Shown here in pieces: positions 35,469 to 45,410 of a DNA stretch of 64,000 bases. Every line of letters begins with the position of its first letter. Position 1 is the first letter of the stretch. Location: contig JAQVWF010000006.1 of the NCBI GenBank assembly GCA_028698615.1, forward strand, positions 1 to 64,000. Reading direction: 5' to 3'. The position numbers and the translations under genes are program-made. Under the pieces are notes generated by a model. It did no database searches, was not told the DNA's origin, and worked only from the letters and a program-made list of their open reading frames with translations. Source of the DNA: Syntrophorhabdaceae bacterium. GTDB taxonomy: Bacteria > Desulfobacterota > Syntrophorhabdia > Syntrophorhabdales > Syntrophorhabdaceae.

Positions 35469-36209
35469 TTAGCTCAAGACCTCTTTGAGCACTTTCTTGA
35501 GTTCATCTGTACCGATATTTCCATGGATCTGTCCATGCTGCGTGTAGGATATGACGCCTCTCTCCTCGGAAACGACGATGGAAACGGCATCGGTGACCTC
35601 GGTGATACCTATGGCCGCCCTGTGGCGGGTGCCCAGGCTTTTGTCTATCTCATCCGCTGTCGTCAGGGGGAGCACACAGCCCGCCGAGACGATCCTTCCT
35701 TCCCGGATTATCAGGGCGCCGTCATGCAGCGGCGATGCGAACTGAAAGATGCTGACAACGAGTTCCGCGTTCACCTCGGCATCGAAACGCACCCCCGCTT
35801 CCATGAACTCCTCCAGCCCAACCTCCCGTTCAATGACAATGAGGGCGCCCATGGTGCGTTTCTTCATCACCAGACAGGCGTTGGCCAGCTCATCGAGGAA
35901 CATGGTCTCCTTGACATAGCTTATCTTTCGGAAAAAGGGACTCCTGCCAAGAGCCAGAAGAAGCCTCCTGAGGTCATCCTGGAAGATGACAATGACCACG
36001 AAGACGATGGAGCCTATAAAGCTGTTGAATATCCAGCTCAAGGTGAAGAGTTCCAGTCTCTTCGCGGTGGCAAAGACGAACATGACGATGACAAGACCCA
36101 GAAGAAGCTGTATCGCCCGGGTCCCTTTTATAAGGACGAAGATCCGGTAGATGATGAAGGCAACGATAATGATGTCGATGATGTCCTGCCATCTGACGTT
36201 GGGTATCAT
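35469..36209 (-). CDS. cdaA: Diadenylate cyclase CdaA
   Basis: A 246-residue protein with about three N-terminal membrane helices (DIIIVAFIIYRIFVLIKGTR, IQLLLGLVIVMFVFATAK, FIGSIVFVVIVIF) and a C-terminal DAC domain with DGA (163-165, SPLHDGALII) and RHR (195-197, GTRHRAAIG). Both motifs are intact, so it should make c-di-AMP from two ATP. It overlaps folP by four bases and precedes the YbbR gene. Confidence 0.95.
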   Translation of the reverse strand: MIPNVRWQDIIDIIIVAFIIYRIFVLIKGTRAIQLLLGLVIVMFVFATAKRLELFTLSWIFNSFIGSIVFVVIVIFQDDLRRLLLALGRSPFFRKISYVKETMFLDELANACLVMKKRTMGALIVIEREVGLEEFMEAGVRFDAEVNAELVVSIFQFASPLHDGALIIREGRIVSAGCVLPLTTADEIDKSLGTRHRAAIGITEVTDAVSIVVSEERGVISYTQHGQIHGNIGTDELKKVLKEVLS

Positions 36210-37024
36210 GCTTCCATTACCGCCTTTACGATCTTGAGGACCTTTTTGGCCCTCCTGACGTCATGGACCCTCAGTATGTCCGCCCCGTTCATAAGGGCCA
36301 CGGCGAGGCTCGCCAGGGTTCCCTCCACTCTTTCTTCAAGAGGCATGTCGGTTATCTTTCCTATGAAAGACTTCATCGAGGTGCCGATAAGGACAGGGCT
36401 TCCCAGGTCTTTGAAATCGCGCAGCATCTTGAGGATGCGCAGATTGTCCTCCAGGCGTTTTCCGAAACCGATGCCAGGGTCGATGACGACCTTCTCTTTC
36501 CCGATCCCCATTCGCACCGCATAATCGATGCGGTCATGCAGAAATCCCCTGATCTCTCCAATGACATCATCATAATGGGGGTTTTCCTGCATGTTCCGCG
36601 GCGTGCCCTTGATGTGCATGATGACGGCATAAGCATCCTTTTCCGCGATGATCCCGGCCATGGCGTCGTCATAGGTGAGACCGCTGATGTCGTTTACCAT
36701 ATCGGCTCCGGCGTTCAGTGCTTCCCTGGCGACGTTCGCCTTATATGTGTCAACGGATATGAGTACGCCGGGGACGCCCTGGAGTCTCTCTATAACAGGT
36801 ATTACACGATGGAGCTCTTCTTTTTCGGTTACAGGTTCTGAATAAGGCCGGGTCGATTCGCCGCCGACATCGATGATGTCTGCGCCTTCCTCGACCATCA
36901 GTCTGGCGTGGTCGAGTGTCTCTTCCAGGCTTTGGTGTCTGCCCCCGTCGGAGAAAGAGTCGGGGGTGACGTTGAGGATCCCCATGATGACGGGGGCACT
37001 ATTACACCGGAGCGCCCGCGCCAT
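36206..37024 (-). CDS. folP: Dihydropteroate synthase
   Basis: A 272-residue TIM-barrel enzyme: [80 protein letters not shown] and [13 protein letters not shown]. It joins p-aminobenzoate to pterin diphosphate in folate synthesis. Its start lies inside the end of ftsH (23-base overlap), the standard ftsH-folP arrangement. Confidence 0.96.
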   Translation of the reverse strand: MARALRCNSAPVIMGILNVTPDSFSDGGRHQSLEETLDHARLMVEEGADIIDVGGESTRPYSEPVTEKEELHRVIPVIERLQGVPGVLISVDTYKANVAREALNAGADMVNDISGLTYDDAMAGIIAEKDAYAVIMHIKGTPRNMQENPHYDDVIGEIRGFLHDRIDYAVRMGIGKEKVVIDPGIGFGKRLEDNLRILKMLRDFKDLGSPVLIGTSMKSFIGKITDMPLEERVEGTLASLAVALMNGADILRVHDVRRAKKVLKIVKAVMEA

Positions 37025-38828
37025 CGGTATTCCTGATGATAGCCTCGACCTCCAGACCGTCGAGGACCTCCTTTTCGAGAAGTGCCGCCGCGAGGGCGTG
37101 GAGGGAGCTGATATGCTTGGAAATAATGTCCGTGGCCTGCGTGTAGCACCGGCCGATGAGATCCTTCAATTCCTCATCGATGCCCTGTGCGGTCTGTTCG
37201 CTGAAATCCCGGTGGCGGGCGATCTCCCTGCCCAGAAAAATATGCTCCTCGTTCTTCCCGTAGTTAAGAGGTCCCAGTTTATCGCTCATGCCCCATTCGC
37301 AAACCATCTTCCGGGCGAGTTTCGTTGCCCGTTCGATATCGTTGCCGGATCCCGTGGTGAGCTGGCCGATGACAAGCTCTTCCGCCACGCGCCCTCCGAG
37401 AAGGATGGAGATGTTTTTGAGAAGATAATCCCTGGAATAGGTATGGCGCTCATCTATGGGCAACTGCTGGGTGAGGCCGAGGGCCCTGCCCCGGGGAATG
37501 ATGGTGACCTTGTGTATGGGGTCCGTTCCGGGGATCATATTTGCGACGAGGGCGTGGCCGGCTTCGTGATAGGCGGTGAGTTTCCTTTCCTCGTAGGGGA
37601 TTATCATACTGCGCCTCTCGACGCCCATGAGAACCTTGTCCTTGGCGTGTTCGAAGTCGTCCATTTCGATGGCCGTCTTGTCCCGCCGCGCGGCAAGGAG
37701 GGCGGCCTCGTTGACAAGGTTAGCAAGATCGGCGCCGGAAAACCCCGGTGTTCCGCGGGCGATGATGGAAAGTTCGACGTCCTCGGAGATGGGGGTCTTG
37801 CGCGTGTGGACCTTGAGGATCTCTTCCCTGCCTTTCACATCCGGAGTGGATACGACGATCTGTCTGTCAAAGCGGCCGGGGCGAAGCAGGGCCGGATCGA
37901 GGACGTCGGGCCTGTTCGTTGCGGACATGACGATGACGCCTTCGTTGGACTCAAAACCGTCCATTTCCACGAGTAGCTGGTTCAATGTTTGCTCGCGCTC
38001 GTCGTGGCCGCCGCCGAGGCCTGCCCCGCGGTGTCTCCCGACAGCGTCGATCTCGTCGATGAAGATGATGCAGGGGGCATTCTTCTTTGCCTGGTTAAAG
38101 AGGTCACGAACCCGTGATGCGCCGACACCGACGAACATCTCGACGAAATCGGACCCGCTTATTGTAAAGAAAGGGACGTCTGCCTCACCCGCTATGGCGC
38201 GGGCAAGGAGTGTCTTGCCGGTGCCGGGAGGTCCTACAAGAAGAACTCCCTTGGGGATGCGTCCGCCGAGCTTCGTAAATTTCTTCGGATCCACGAGAAA
38301 GTCGATAACCTCCTGGAGCTCTTCCTTCGCTTCGTCGATGCCTGCCACGTCGTGAAAGGTCACTTTGTTCTCGCGGCCCGTGAAGAGCCGCGCCTTGCTC
38401 TTGCCGAAGGCCATGGCCTTGCCGCCCCCACCCTGCATCTGGCGCATGAAGAAGATCCAGACGCCGATCAAGAGGAGCATGGGAAACCAGGATATGAAGA
38501 TGGATTGCCAGAGTCCCGATTCCTCATCGGGCTTGGCGGTGATCTTCACATTCCTTTCCCGGAGCGTTTTTACAAGGTCGGGGTCGTCGGGCGCGAAGGT
38601 CTTGAACTCTTTACCGTCTTTGTAGGTTCCTGTAATGCTTCTTCCCTGCATGAGGACGGAGGAGACCCTGTCGGCGCGCAGCGCCTCGGAAAAATCGCTG
38701 AAGGCTACGCTTTCAAGTTCTTTCTTCGGTTTGTTGTATACCTGGAAGATGAAGAGGCCGAGGAGTATGATCACCAGGGCCGTGATGATGCTCTTGTTTG
38801 TGGGTCCTTGACCGGAGCTTTTCGACAT
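37002..38828 (-). CDS. ftsH: ATP-dependent zinc metalloprotease FtsH
   Basis: A 608-residue AAA+ membrane protease. Two membrane helices (about 13-31 and 111-127), Walker A GPPGTGKT (199-206), Walker [16 protein letters not shown], second-region-of-homology [18 protein letters not shown], and zinc motif HEAGH (421-425). It degrades misfolded membrane proteins and some regulators. First gene of the ftsH-folP-cdaA-ybbR-pdxJ-acpS-nnr-tsaE-lysC-cimA run. The 250 bases upstream (38829-39078) hold no gene, only short GA/GGGTTA-type repeats. Confidence 0.98.
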   Translation of the reverse strand: MSKSSGQGPTNKSIITALVIILLGLFIFQVYNKPKKELESVAFSDFSEALRADRVSSVLMQGRSITGTYKDGKEFKTFAPDDPDLVKTLRERNVKITAKPDEESGLWQSIFISWFPMLLLIGVWIFFMRQMQGGGGKAMAFGKSKARLFTGRENKVTFHDVAGIDEAKEELQEVIDFLVDPKKFTKLGGRIPKGVLLVGPPGTGKTLLARAIAGEADVPFFTISGSDFVEMFVGVGASRVRDLFNQAKKNAPCIIFIDEIDAVGRHRGAGLGGGHDEREQTLNQLLVEMDGFESNEGVIVMSATNRPDVLDPALLRPGRFDRQIVVSTPDVKGREEILKVHTRKTPISEDVELSIIARGTPGFSGADLANLVNEAALLAARRDKTAIEMDDFEHAKDKVLMGVERRSMIIPYEERKLTAYHEAGHALVANMIPGTDPIHKVTIIPRGRALGLTQQLPIDERHTYSRDYLLKNISILLGGRVAEELVIGQLTTGSGNDIERATKLARKMVCEWGMSDKLGPLNYGKNEEHIFLGREIARHRDFSEQTAQGIDEELKDLIGRCYTQATDIISKHISSLHALAAALLEKEVLDGLEVEAIIRNTDGAGAPV

Positions 38829-39078
38829 AGGTCATATTCTACCATAGAAATGCCTTAATTTTCAATATTGTCAGCTATTCAGAGTCAGGATTCAGGGCTC
38901 AGGGTTAAGGGAGCAGGGAAAAGGCAGGAAAAACCTTGTATTTTGAAAACAAAGATTGCGCTGAAGCCGCAAGACCACAAAAGGTTTCATAATCCCCGCC
39001 CCCCTCTTTACCACTTGCTTTTGACAGCGTGGTGTGCAATAAGAAAACGACAGAGGCCAGATCAAGGACGGAAGAACT

Positions 39079-39918
39079 ATGGATCCCACAACACGGACAG
39101 TCCTCGCACTCATTGCTTCACCGAGGACGCTCGGCAATTGCGAGACCTTCGCCAAGGAGTTGTCCCGGAATATCCCGGAAGGGCACAGGCTGAGACTCAT
39201 CAGGCTGACGTCGTTGAGAATAGAAGGGTGCAGGGCCTGCTATGGATGTGTGACGGGCGGCAAGTGTCCCGTGGAGGACGACATGGACTTCCTCCTTGGC
39301 GAGGTAGCCAATGCCGACGCTCTCATTGTTGCTTCCCCGGTCTACTATCTTGGCGCCAACGCGATCATCAAGAGCATTCTTGACAGGGGGTTCCTCTTCT
39401 TCAATGTCCTCGAGAAGACCTATGGCAAACCGGCAATTCTCCTCAATTTTTTCGGAATGCCGGGGCGGATCGGGATGGCGCCCCAGATGCTCGAGACCCT
39501 TGCGGCCTTCCTCGGGCTGTCTGTCAAGGCAAGTCTCTCCATCAAGGCGGCGCTTCCCGGCGAGGCGCTCATGAACAAGGCCAACGCTGCCCGTGCCAGG
39601 CGCCTGGGCAAGGCCCTGTTTTCTCCGGTAAAGAGAAGAAGGATGGGGGGATGCCCTTTTTGCGGATGCGAGATCATCCGCGTCGTCCCGAAAGGCTTCG
39701 TCTGCACTGTCTGCCACGGTGTTTTCGCCATGGGTCCCGGCGGTGTTTTCGTGAAGAAGAGAGAGGGCGGCATTCTGGGGCCTCCCGAGCATATGCTCCT
39801 TCACCGTGAATGGCTGCGCGGCATGAAGCAACGTTTCAAGGAAAAGAAAAAAGAGATCATGGCAACTATTATCCCTTACAAGAATGAAGGGGAATGGATC
39901 GAACCGCCCAAGAGATAA
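39079..39918 (+). CDS. Flavodoxin-fold iron-sulfur flavoprotein / NAD(P)H-dependent FMN reductase with C-terminal zinc ribbon
   Basis: A 279-residue protein. Residues about 5-165 are a flavodoxin-like FMN domain: ALIASPRTLGNCETFAKEL and VASPVYYLGANAIIKSILDR. A Cys cluster GCRACYGCVTGGKCPVEDD is of the kind that binds a 4Fe-4S cluster in archaeal/anaerobic iron-sulfur flavoproteins. The C-terminal part adds a zinc ribbon (CPFCGCEIIRVVPKGFVCTVC), which is less usual. It probably handles redox or oxidative-stress electron transfer. Only plus-strand gene amid minus-strand operons. Confidence 0.8.
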   Translation: MDPTTRTVLALIASPRTLGNCETFAKELSRNIPEGHRLRLIRLTSLRIEGCRACYGCVTGGKCPVEDDMDFLLGEVANADALIVASPVYYLGANAIIKSILDRGFLFFNVLEKTYGKPAILLNFFGMPGRIGMAPQMLETLAAFLGLSVKASLSIKAALPGEALMNKANAARARRLGKALFSPVKRRRMGGCPFCGCEIIRVVPKGFVCTVCHGVFAMGPGGVFVKKREGGILGPPEHMLLHREWLRGMKQRFKEKKKEIMATIIPYKNEGEWIEPPKR

Positions 39919-39939
39919 AGGGTGTTCGGGTGTTCCAAT

Positions 39940-40437
39940 TCACAATTTGTCTATCGCCTTCACTGCCTTGCGGATCTTTTTGGGGAGTTTGCGGGGGTTG
40001 CCTTTTTTGGCGTGGCGGCCTTCCTCGTAGTCGTCATCTTTTTCCTCGAAGGCGGGCATGGCCATCATTTCGGCAAGTTTTACGGAAGTGAGGAATGCGA
40101 CCCCCTTTGTCTTTGCCTCGTCTATGATGGCCCGGTCGGAACTGACAACGATGAGGCCCGCCGGCCTTTTTCGGATCCAGCCGATGATGACGTCGTCCGC
40201 CGTCTCACCCTCACGGGAATAGACGACCTCTATCCCCCTGTAATTCTCGCTGTGTCTTCCCGTCGACGGGGTGTCGTAGGCGTCGAAGACGACGGTTATC
40301 CGGGCGGACCTGGCCTTCTTGTAGCGCGCGCATTTTTCCAGGAACTCCCTGCGCAGGAGGTCCAATGACGCCCCTCTTTGCACCGAGGAGGCATTGATGC
40401 GGTTGATGTAATTATATCCGTCGATAACGATATGCAT
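39940..40437 (-). CDS. NYN/YacP-like PIN-domain nuclease
   Basis: A 165-residue protein starting MHIVIDGYNYINRI, then ITVVFDAYDT, YSREGETADDVIIGWI and VVSSDRAIIDEAKTKGV: the acidic residues of NYN (YacP/Rae1) nuclease domains. The tail is very basic (RHAKKGNPRKLPKKIRKAVK), fitting RNA binding. In Bacillus the homologue cuts mRNA on the ribosome. It follows nusB after a stretch with a fold-back repeat. Confidence 0.85.
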   Translation of the reverse strand: MHIVIDGYNYINRINASSVQRGASLDLLRREFLEKCARYKKARSARITVVFDAYDTPSTGRHSENYRGIEVVYSREGETADDVIIGWIRKRPAGLIVVSSDRAIIDEAKTKGVAFLTSVKLAEMMAMPAFEEKDDDYEEGRHAKKGNPRKLPKKIRKAVKAIDKL

Positions 40438-40455
40438 AGGAAGGCCATTTCATGT

Positions 40456-40514
40456 TTCACGTTTCAAGAAAAAGAAGGAAGACATTTCTTTTTTGTCTTT
40501 GCCTGAAACGTGAA
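40456..40514. repeat. Inverted repeat between nusB and the NYN nuclease gene
   Basis: TTCACGTTTCA (40456-40466) and TGAAACGTGAA (40504-40514) form an 11-base stem with a purine-rich loop. It belongs to a group of intergenic TTTCA/TGAAA motifs seen also near 16395, 19945, 55500, 59000 and 63490. It may end transcription of the rib-nusB operon, though a U-tract after the stem is lacking. Confidence 0.45.
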
Positions 40515-40548
40515 GTCTGGAACTCTCTTTTCGTTTTTTCCCGAAACC

Positions 40549-40971
40549 TTAAACTGTCTCTTTGTTTTCCGAATAGAAGTCTTTCAGGATCCTGTCCAGG
40601 ACGCCGTTTATGAATTCCCGGGAGTCTTCGCTGCCATATTTCTTGCCCATCTCGATGGCCTCGTCGATGGCGACCTTCGGGGGAACGTCACCGGAGAATA
40701 TCATTTCGAATACACCAATCCTCATGACATTCTTGTCCACGTAGGCGATGCGGTCTATTCTCCAGTGGTCGCAGGCCTTCCGGATGAACCCGTCTATCTG
40801 TTCCTGATGGGAGCCGATGCCGGCAAGCAGATGCCTCGCGTAAACGACGATATCTTCCTGGTACGGAAATAACGAGCAGTACTTGGTGAGAGCCCGGTCG
40901 GAGTCTTCCCCGGCCGTCTCCACCTGGTAGAGCATTCTGAGGGCTAGCTCTCTCGCTTTCCGTCTGCGCAC
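40549..40971 (-). CDS. nusB: Transcription antitermination factor NusB
   Basis: A 140-residue all-helical protein: [92 protein letters not shown]. Typical NusB motifs. It joins NusE/S10 in rRNA antitermination. It overlaps ribH by 28 bases, the usual ribH-nusB order. Confidence 0.96.
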   Translation of the reverse strand: MRRRKARELALRMLYQVETAGEDSDRALTKYCSLFPYQEDIVVYARHLLAGIGSHQEQIDGFIRKACDHWRIDRIAYVDKNVMRIGVFEMIFSGDVPPKVAIDEAIEMGKKYGSEDSREFINGVLDRILKDFYSENKETV

Positions 40972-41432
40972 AAGTTGCTTTCCTTGATGAGGTTTACCAT
41001 CTCGATGGCCGATATGGCGGCATCATAACCCTTGTTGCCGGCCTTCGTCCCGGCCCGTTCAATGGCCTGTTCGATGCTGTCGCTGGTGATTATGCCGAAG
41101 GATATGGGTTTTTCGAATTCGAGGGATGATTGGGCGATCCCCTTGGTCACTTCCGATGCGACATAATGGAAATGAGGTGTTGCCCCCTTGATCACGGCGC
41201 CAAGACATACGACGGCGTCGATGTCCTTCTTTTTTGCCAGCAGCCTGGCCGCCAGAGGGATCTCAAAAGAGCCGGGAACCCGGTAGATATCGATCTTGCC
41301 CTCATCGGCCCCGTGTCTCTTGAGGGCGTCGAGCGCACCTTCCACCAGCCGGTCCGTTATGAAGCTGTTGAACCTGCTTACGACGATTGCAAACCTGAAG
41401 CCTTTTGCGTTGAGCTTGCCCTCTCGTACCAT
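40944..41432 (-). CDS. ribH: 6,7-dimethyl-8-ribityllumazine synthase
   Basis: A 162-residue protein: [65 protein letters not shown], and [20 protein letters not shown]. It condenses ribulose-derived butanone phosphate with the pyrimidine to form lumazine. ATG 41432 follows AAGGGG at five bases and is preferred to an in-frame GTG two codons earlier. Confidence 0.96.
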   Translation of the reverse strand: MVREGKLNAKGFRFAIVVSRFNSFITDRLVEGALDALKRHGADEGKIDIYRVPGSFEIPLAARLLAKKKDIDAVVCLGAVIKGATPHFHYVASEVTKGIAQSSLEFEKPISFGIITSDSIEQAIERAGTKAGNKGYDAAISAIEMVNLIKESNLCADGKRES

Positions 41433-41441
41433 GTTCACCCC

Positions 41442-42647
41442 TTATATGTTATTTAGTATATGACCGAGCTTCTTCTGCTTGGTCGTGAGATAGGCGATGT
41501 TGTCCTTCGTCGGCACCATTTCAATGGACACCCGTTCGACAACCGTCAGTCCATACCCTTCAAGGCCCTTTATCTTCTTCGGGTTGTTTGTGAGCAGACG
41601 CATCTTGCGCACGCCGATATCGTTAAGGATCTGAGCGCCGATCCCGTAATCCCTGAGGTCGGGAGAGAAGCCCAGCGCAATGTTGGCCTCGACGGTATCG
41701 TGACCGCAATCCTGAAGGCTGTATGCCTTGAGCTTGTTGGCAAGGCCGATGCCGCGTCCTTCCTGGCGCATATACACGAAGACGCCCTTCTTTTCATGCT
41801 CGATCATCTTGAGCGCCTTCTGGAGCTGCTCCCCGCAGTCGCAGCGCATGGAGCCCAGAACGTCTCCCGTGAAGCATTCGGAGTGGACACGCACAAGCAC
41901 CGCCTCGTCAGGGTTTATGTCCCCCTTGACCAGGGCCAGATGGGTTTTCTTATCCACGTCATTCTCATACGCGATGAGAGTGAACTCGCCGCCGAAACGG
42001 GTGGGTATCCGTGTCTCCGCCACACGGCGCACGAGCTTTTCGTTCTTCGTCTTGTACCTGATGAGGTCGGCTATGGTGACAATCTTGAGACCATGCTTCT
42101 CGGCGAAGACCTCAAGATCGGGCATGCGTGCCATCGTGCCATTTTCGTTCATGACCTCGCATATGACGCCTGAAGGATTGAGTCCCGCAAGCCGGGCAAG
42201 GTCGACGGATGCCTCGGTATGGCCGACCCTCACAAGGACACCGCCGCTGCGGGCCGCGAGAGGGAATATGTGCCCCGGCCGGGTTATGTTGCTCGATGTA
42301 GACTTGGGGTCTATTGCGACCTGCACGGTGCGGGCCCTGTCAAAGGCCGATATGCCCGTGGTTATCCCTTCTTTTGCCTCTATCGAAACAGTGAAAGCGG
42401 TATTGTAAGGAGAAGTGTTGTCCTGAACCATGAGCGGAAGATCGAGGTCTTTCACCCTCTCTTCGGTAAGGGACAAGCAGATGAGCCCGCAAGCGAACCG
42501 AGCCATAAAGGTGATCGCCTCGGGCGTCACCTTTTCTGAGGCGATCATGACGTCGCCCTCGTTTTCTCTGTCCTCGTCATCGACGATGATGACCATCTTG
42601 CCTTCACGTATGTCCTGAAGGACTTCTTCAATGCTTGCGATTGCCAT
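41442..42647 (-). CDS. ribBA: Bifunctional 3,4-dihydroxy-2-butanone-4-phosphate synthase / GTP cyclohydrolase II
   Basis: A 401-residue fusion. The RibB half has [17 protein letters not shown] and [25 protein letters not shown]; the RibA half has [24 protein letters not shown] (zinc cysteines) and [15 protein letters not shown]. It supplies both precursors of riboflavin. The ATG at 42647 lies 4 bases after the ribE stop codon. Confidence 0.97.
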   Translation of the reverse strand: MAIASIEEVLQDIREGKMVIIVDDEDRENEGDVMIASEKVTPEAITFMARFACGLICLSLTEERVKDLDLPLMVQDNTSPYNTAFTVSIEAKEGITTGISAFDRARTVQVAIDPKSTSSNITRPGHIFPLAARSGGVLVRVGHTEASVDLARLAGLNPSGVICEVMNENGTMARMPDLEVFAEKHGLKIVTIADLIRYKTKNEKLVRRVAETRIPTRFGGEFTLIAYENDVDKKTHLALVKGDINPDEAVLVRVHSECFTGDVLGSMRCDCGEQLQKALKMIEHEKKGVFVYMRQEGRGIGLANKLKAYSLQDCGHDTVEANIALGFSPDLRDYGIGAQILNDIGVRKMRLLTNNPKKIKGLEGYGLTVVERVSIEMVPTKDNIAYLTTKQKKLGHILNNI

Positions 42648-42650
42648 ATG

Positions 42651-43298
42651 CTAATCTCCTTTTACAAACCCGTGACGGGAAAGGAAATCGAGGTCGATCC
42701 CTTTACCCTCCCGCTTCGCCAGGAAACTTTCCACGTATTTTCCGATGATATCCGTCTCAATATTCATTTTATCCCGCTGGTTCTTTTCGAGAATGGTGGT
42801 CCGGGAAGCGGTGTACGGAATAATATTGACAGTGAATTTATTATCACTTTGTTCGTTTACTGTCAAGCTTATTCCATCGATCGCCACGGAGCCTTTCTTT
42901 ACGATGGAGCGTGCAATGGCCGGGGAAATTTCTATAGTTATCCCGATGGAATCCCCCTCGTTGCGTATGTCCGAGATCGTCCCCACGCCGTCGACGTGGC
43001 CGGTCACGAGATGGCCCCCGAAGCGTCCGTTGGCGGTCATTGCCCTCTCGAGATTCACCTTCTGTCCCGGAGTTTTATCTCTCAGGGTCGTGAGGCGAAG
43101 GGTCTCAAGGGAGGCGTCGACGCTGAAGGCCCGGCTTGCGATGGTGGTTGCCGTCAGGCACACCCCGTCGACGCTGACGCTGTCACCTTCGCTGACGCTG
43201 CCCGGCTCGAAGGCGGTCTTGATGACAAAGACCCAGCTGCCGCTTTTTTTCTCGATCGCTGCGATCGTGCCAATGTCTTCAATGATTCCTGTGAACAT
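42651..43298 (-). CDS. ribE: Riboflavin synthase alpha chain
   Basis: A 215-residue protein with two lumazine-binding repeats: MFTGIIEDIGTIAAIE, SVSVDGVCLTATTI, GRFGGHLVTGHVDGVGTI and GSVAIDGISLTVNE. It converts two lumazines to riboflavin. The start overlaps the end of ribD by 20 bases. Confidence 0.96.
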   Translation of the reverse strand: MFTGIIEDIGTIAAIEKKSGSWVFVIKTAFEPGSVSEGDSVSVDGVCLTATTIASRAFSVDASLETLRLTTLRDKTPGQKVNLERAMTANGRFGGHLVTGHVDGVGTISDIRNEGDSIGITIEISPAIARSIVKKGSVAIDGISLTVNEQSDNKFTVNIIPYTASRTTILEKNQRDKMNIETDIIGKYVESFLAKREGKGIDLDFLSRHGFVKGD

Positions 43299-44382
43299 AT
43301 CCCTCTATATAGATGTTCTCTTTAAGCCTTTTCAGGGTGGCGACGTCGATCCTGTGGGCGTCCTTGAGGAAGTCGATCCCCTTGCCTCCCACCAGATTCA
43401 ATGCTCCCTTGCCGCCTATGAGGATGGTACCGTAAAAAAGCACCACCTTGTCCACGAGCCCTTCCCTTAGAAGGGTGCTGTTGACCTCTCCACCCCCCTC
43501 GACGAGAACGCTCGTTATTTCCCGGCGATACAACTCCTCACAGATATATATTACCGACGCTCTCCCGTTGTCATCCTTCGGCACCCTGATGACCTCGACG
43601 CCCAGGGCCGTCAGTTTTGTCTCCTTGTCGGTGCGGGAATCTTCATTCGTAAAGACCCACGTTCTGTATTTCTCCGATGTCTTGACGATATCACAGGCAA
43701 GGGGGATCCGGAGCTTTGAGTCGAGGATGATCCTCACGGGGATCTTTTTGGGTCTTTTAAGCCTTGGCACGAGAAGCGGGTTGTCGGAAATAACGGTGTT
43801 GATTCCCACCAGCACCCCGTCGTTGATGCAGCGAAGGAGGTTTGCCTGGCGCCGCGATTCCTCGTTCGAGATCCACCGGGAATCACAGGTCTTGGTGGCG
43901 ATCTTGCCGTCGAGGCTCACCGCCGCTTTCATGGTGACGAAAGGCCTTCTCTTTTCAATGGAACTTATGAATACCTCGTTGAGACGACGCGCCTGTTCCT
44001 CGAGCATCCCCACCTTGACACTGATGCCGGCCTTGCGGAGCATCTCTACTCCCTTGCCGTTGACGAGGGGGTTGGGGTCAAGCATAGACACGACGACCCG
44101 TTTGATCCCGGCGGCGATGATCTGGTCCGCACAGGGCGGCGTCCTGCCATAATGGACACAGGGCTCGAGGTTGATATAGAGCGTCGCGCCGACGGCATTT
44201 GCGCCTGCATCCTCGATAGCCCCCACTTCGGCGTGTTGAGATCCGGCCTTCCTGTGATACCCCTTGCCGACTATGGCGGCGCCCTTCACGAGAACGGCCC
44301 CGACCATAGGGTTGGGAGATACTGTTCCGAGGCCTTTTCTGGCGAGAGTGAGCGCCATGCGCATGTAATTTTCGTCTTTCAC
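43279..44382 (-). CDS. ribD: Bifunctional riboflavin deaminase/reductase RibD
   Basis: A 367-residue fusion: N-terminal deaminase with HAEVGAIEDAG and EPCVHYGRTPPCADQII (zinc ligands), and C-terminal reductase with MKAAVSLDGKIATKTCDSRWISNEESRR and LVEGGGEVNSTLL. It performs the second and third steps of riboflavin synthesis. No FMN riboswitch is visible before it; only seven bases separate it from nrdR. Confidence 0.97.
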   Translation of the reverse strand: MKDENYMRMALTLARKGLGTVSPNPMVGAVLVKGAAIVGKGYHRKAGSQHAEVGAIEDAGANAVGATLYINLEPCVHYGRTPPCADQIIAAGIKRVVVSMLDPNPLVNGKGVEMLRKAGISVKVGMLEEQARRLNEVFISSIEKRRPFVTMKAAVSLDGKIATKTCDSRWISNEESRRQANLLRCINDGVLVGINTVISDNPLLVPRLKRPKKIPVRIILDSKLRIPLACDIVKTSEKYRTWVFTNEDSRTDKETKLTALGVEVIRVPKDDNGRASVIYICEELYRREITSVLVEGGGEVNSTLLREGLVDKVVLFYGTILIGGKGALNLVGGKGIDFLKDAHRIDVATLKRLKENIYIEGYVHRNH

Positions 44383-44389
44383 TGGTAGG

Positions 44390-44854
44390 TCACTCTTCGT
44401 TCTTCTTCAAAAGGAGCTGGGTAAGCTCGCTCATGAACTCATTTATATCACGGAACTGCCTGTAAACGGAAGCGAAGCGGACATAGGCGACTTCATCGAG
44501 GGCCTTGAGCTCGTCCATGACCATTTCTCCGATCTCCGTCGCTTTCATCTCCCGCTCGCCCCTCTCAAGAAGATTGTATTCGATCCTGGATACGATCTTC
44601 TCGAGATTGGTGACGCTGATGGGTCTCTTTTCGCAAGCCTTTTTCAATCCGCCGAGGATCTTTTCCCTGTCAAAGATCTCCCGCCTCCCGTCCTTTTTGA
44701 CAACGAGAGGCAGTCCCTCCTCTACCCTTTCGGCAGTTGTGAACCGCTTTGCGCATTTAAGGCACTCGCGGCGCCGACGGATCGTGTCCATCTCCTTGCT
44801 CATCCTCGAATCGAGGACCTTGCTTTCCACGTAATTGCAGAAGGGACACTTCAC
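44390..44854 (-). CDS. nrdR: Transcriptional repressor NrdR
   Basis: A 154-residue protein: zinc ribbon [17 protein letters not shown] with a second pair CLKC, the RRRR(E)C segment, and an ATP-cone ([32 protein letters not shown]). It represses ribonucleotide reductase genes in response to dATP/ATP. It lies upstream of ribD as in many bacteria. Confidence 0.97.
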   Translation of the reverse strand: MKCPFCNYVESKVLDSRMSKEMDTIRRRRECLKCAKRFTTAERVEEGLPLVVKKDGRREIFDREKILGGLKKACEKRPISVTNLEKIVSRIEYNLLERGEREMKATEIGEMVMDELKALDEVAYVRFASVYRQFRDINEFMSELTQLLLKKNEE

Positions 44855-44873
44855 AGGACCACCCCGGTCATCT

Positions 44874-45410
44874 TCACTTGCTGCCCGACGATACCTTTTT
44901 TGTGAGCCGGCCGCTGGAGGCCGGCGGGACCTTTCGGGCGGAAGGCCCTTTGACCTTTACCCGCTCTATCTTTCTGAGCAGAATATCCGATTCCTCGATA
45001 AGGCTCAAAGAAAGCGCGTCGGGATATCCGTCCTCGTAATATACTTCGCTGATGCCCGCGTTAATGAGCATTTTGATGCATATTGAGCAGGGCAGGTGGG
45101 TGCAGTAGAGATGAGCGCCGTAGATCGACACGCCGTGATACGCCGCCTGGATGATCGCATTCTGTTCAGCGTGGAGCCCCCGGCACAGTTCGTGGCGTTC
45201 CCCGGGGGCGATCTTCATCTGTTCCCTCAGGCAGGAGACCTCGATGCAATGCTTCAATCCCGAAGGAGCTCCGTTGTACCCGGTGGCAAGGATCCGCTTA
45301 TCCTTCACGATGACGGCTCCGACGTTGCGGCGCAAACAGGTCGACCTCATGGAAACGATGCGCGCTATCTCCATGAAATAGGAACCCCAGTCAGGACGAT
45401 GGTTCTTCAT
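44874..45410 (-). CDS. dCMP deaminase family protein (ComEB-like)
   Basis: A 178-residue zinc deaminase: [11 protein letters not shown] and [29 protein letters not shown] hold the zinc His and Cys pair, with [30 protein letters not shown] before them. It likely converts dCMP to dUMP for thymidylate supply. ATG overlaps the glyA stop by four bases. Confidence 0.93.
   Translation of the reverse strand: MKNHRPDWGSYFMEIARIVSMRSTCLRRNVGAVIVKDKRILATGYNGAPSGLKHCIEVSCLREQMKIAPGERHELCRGLHAEQNAIIQAAYHGVSIYGAHLYCTHLPCSICIKMLINAGISEVYYEDGYPDALSLSLIEESDILLRKIERVKVKGPSARKVPPASSGRLTKKVSSGSK

Noticed and set aside
43279-44390. FMN riboswitch before the riboflavin genes
   Set aside because: ribD is only seven bases from nrdR, leaving no room, and no RFN-like sequence is seen.
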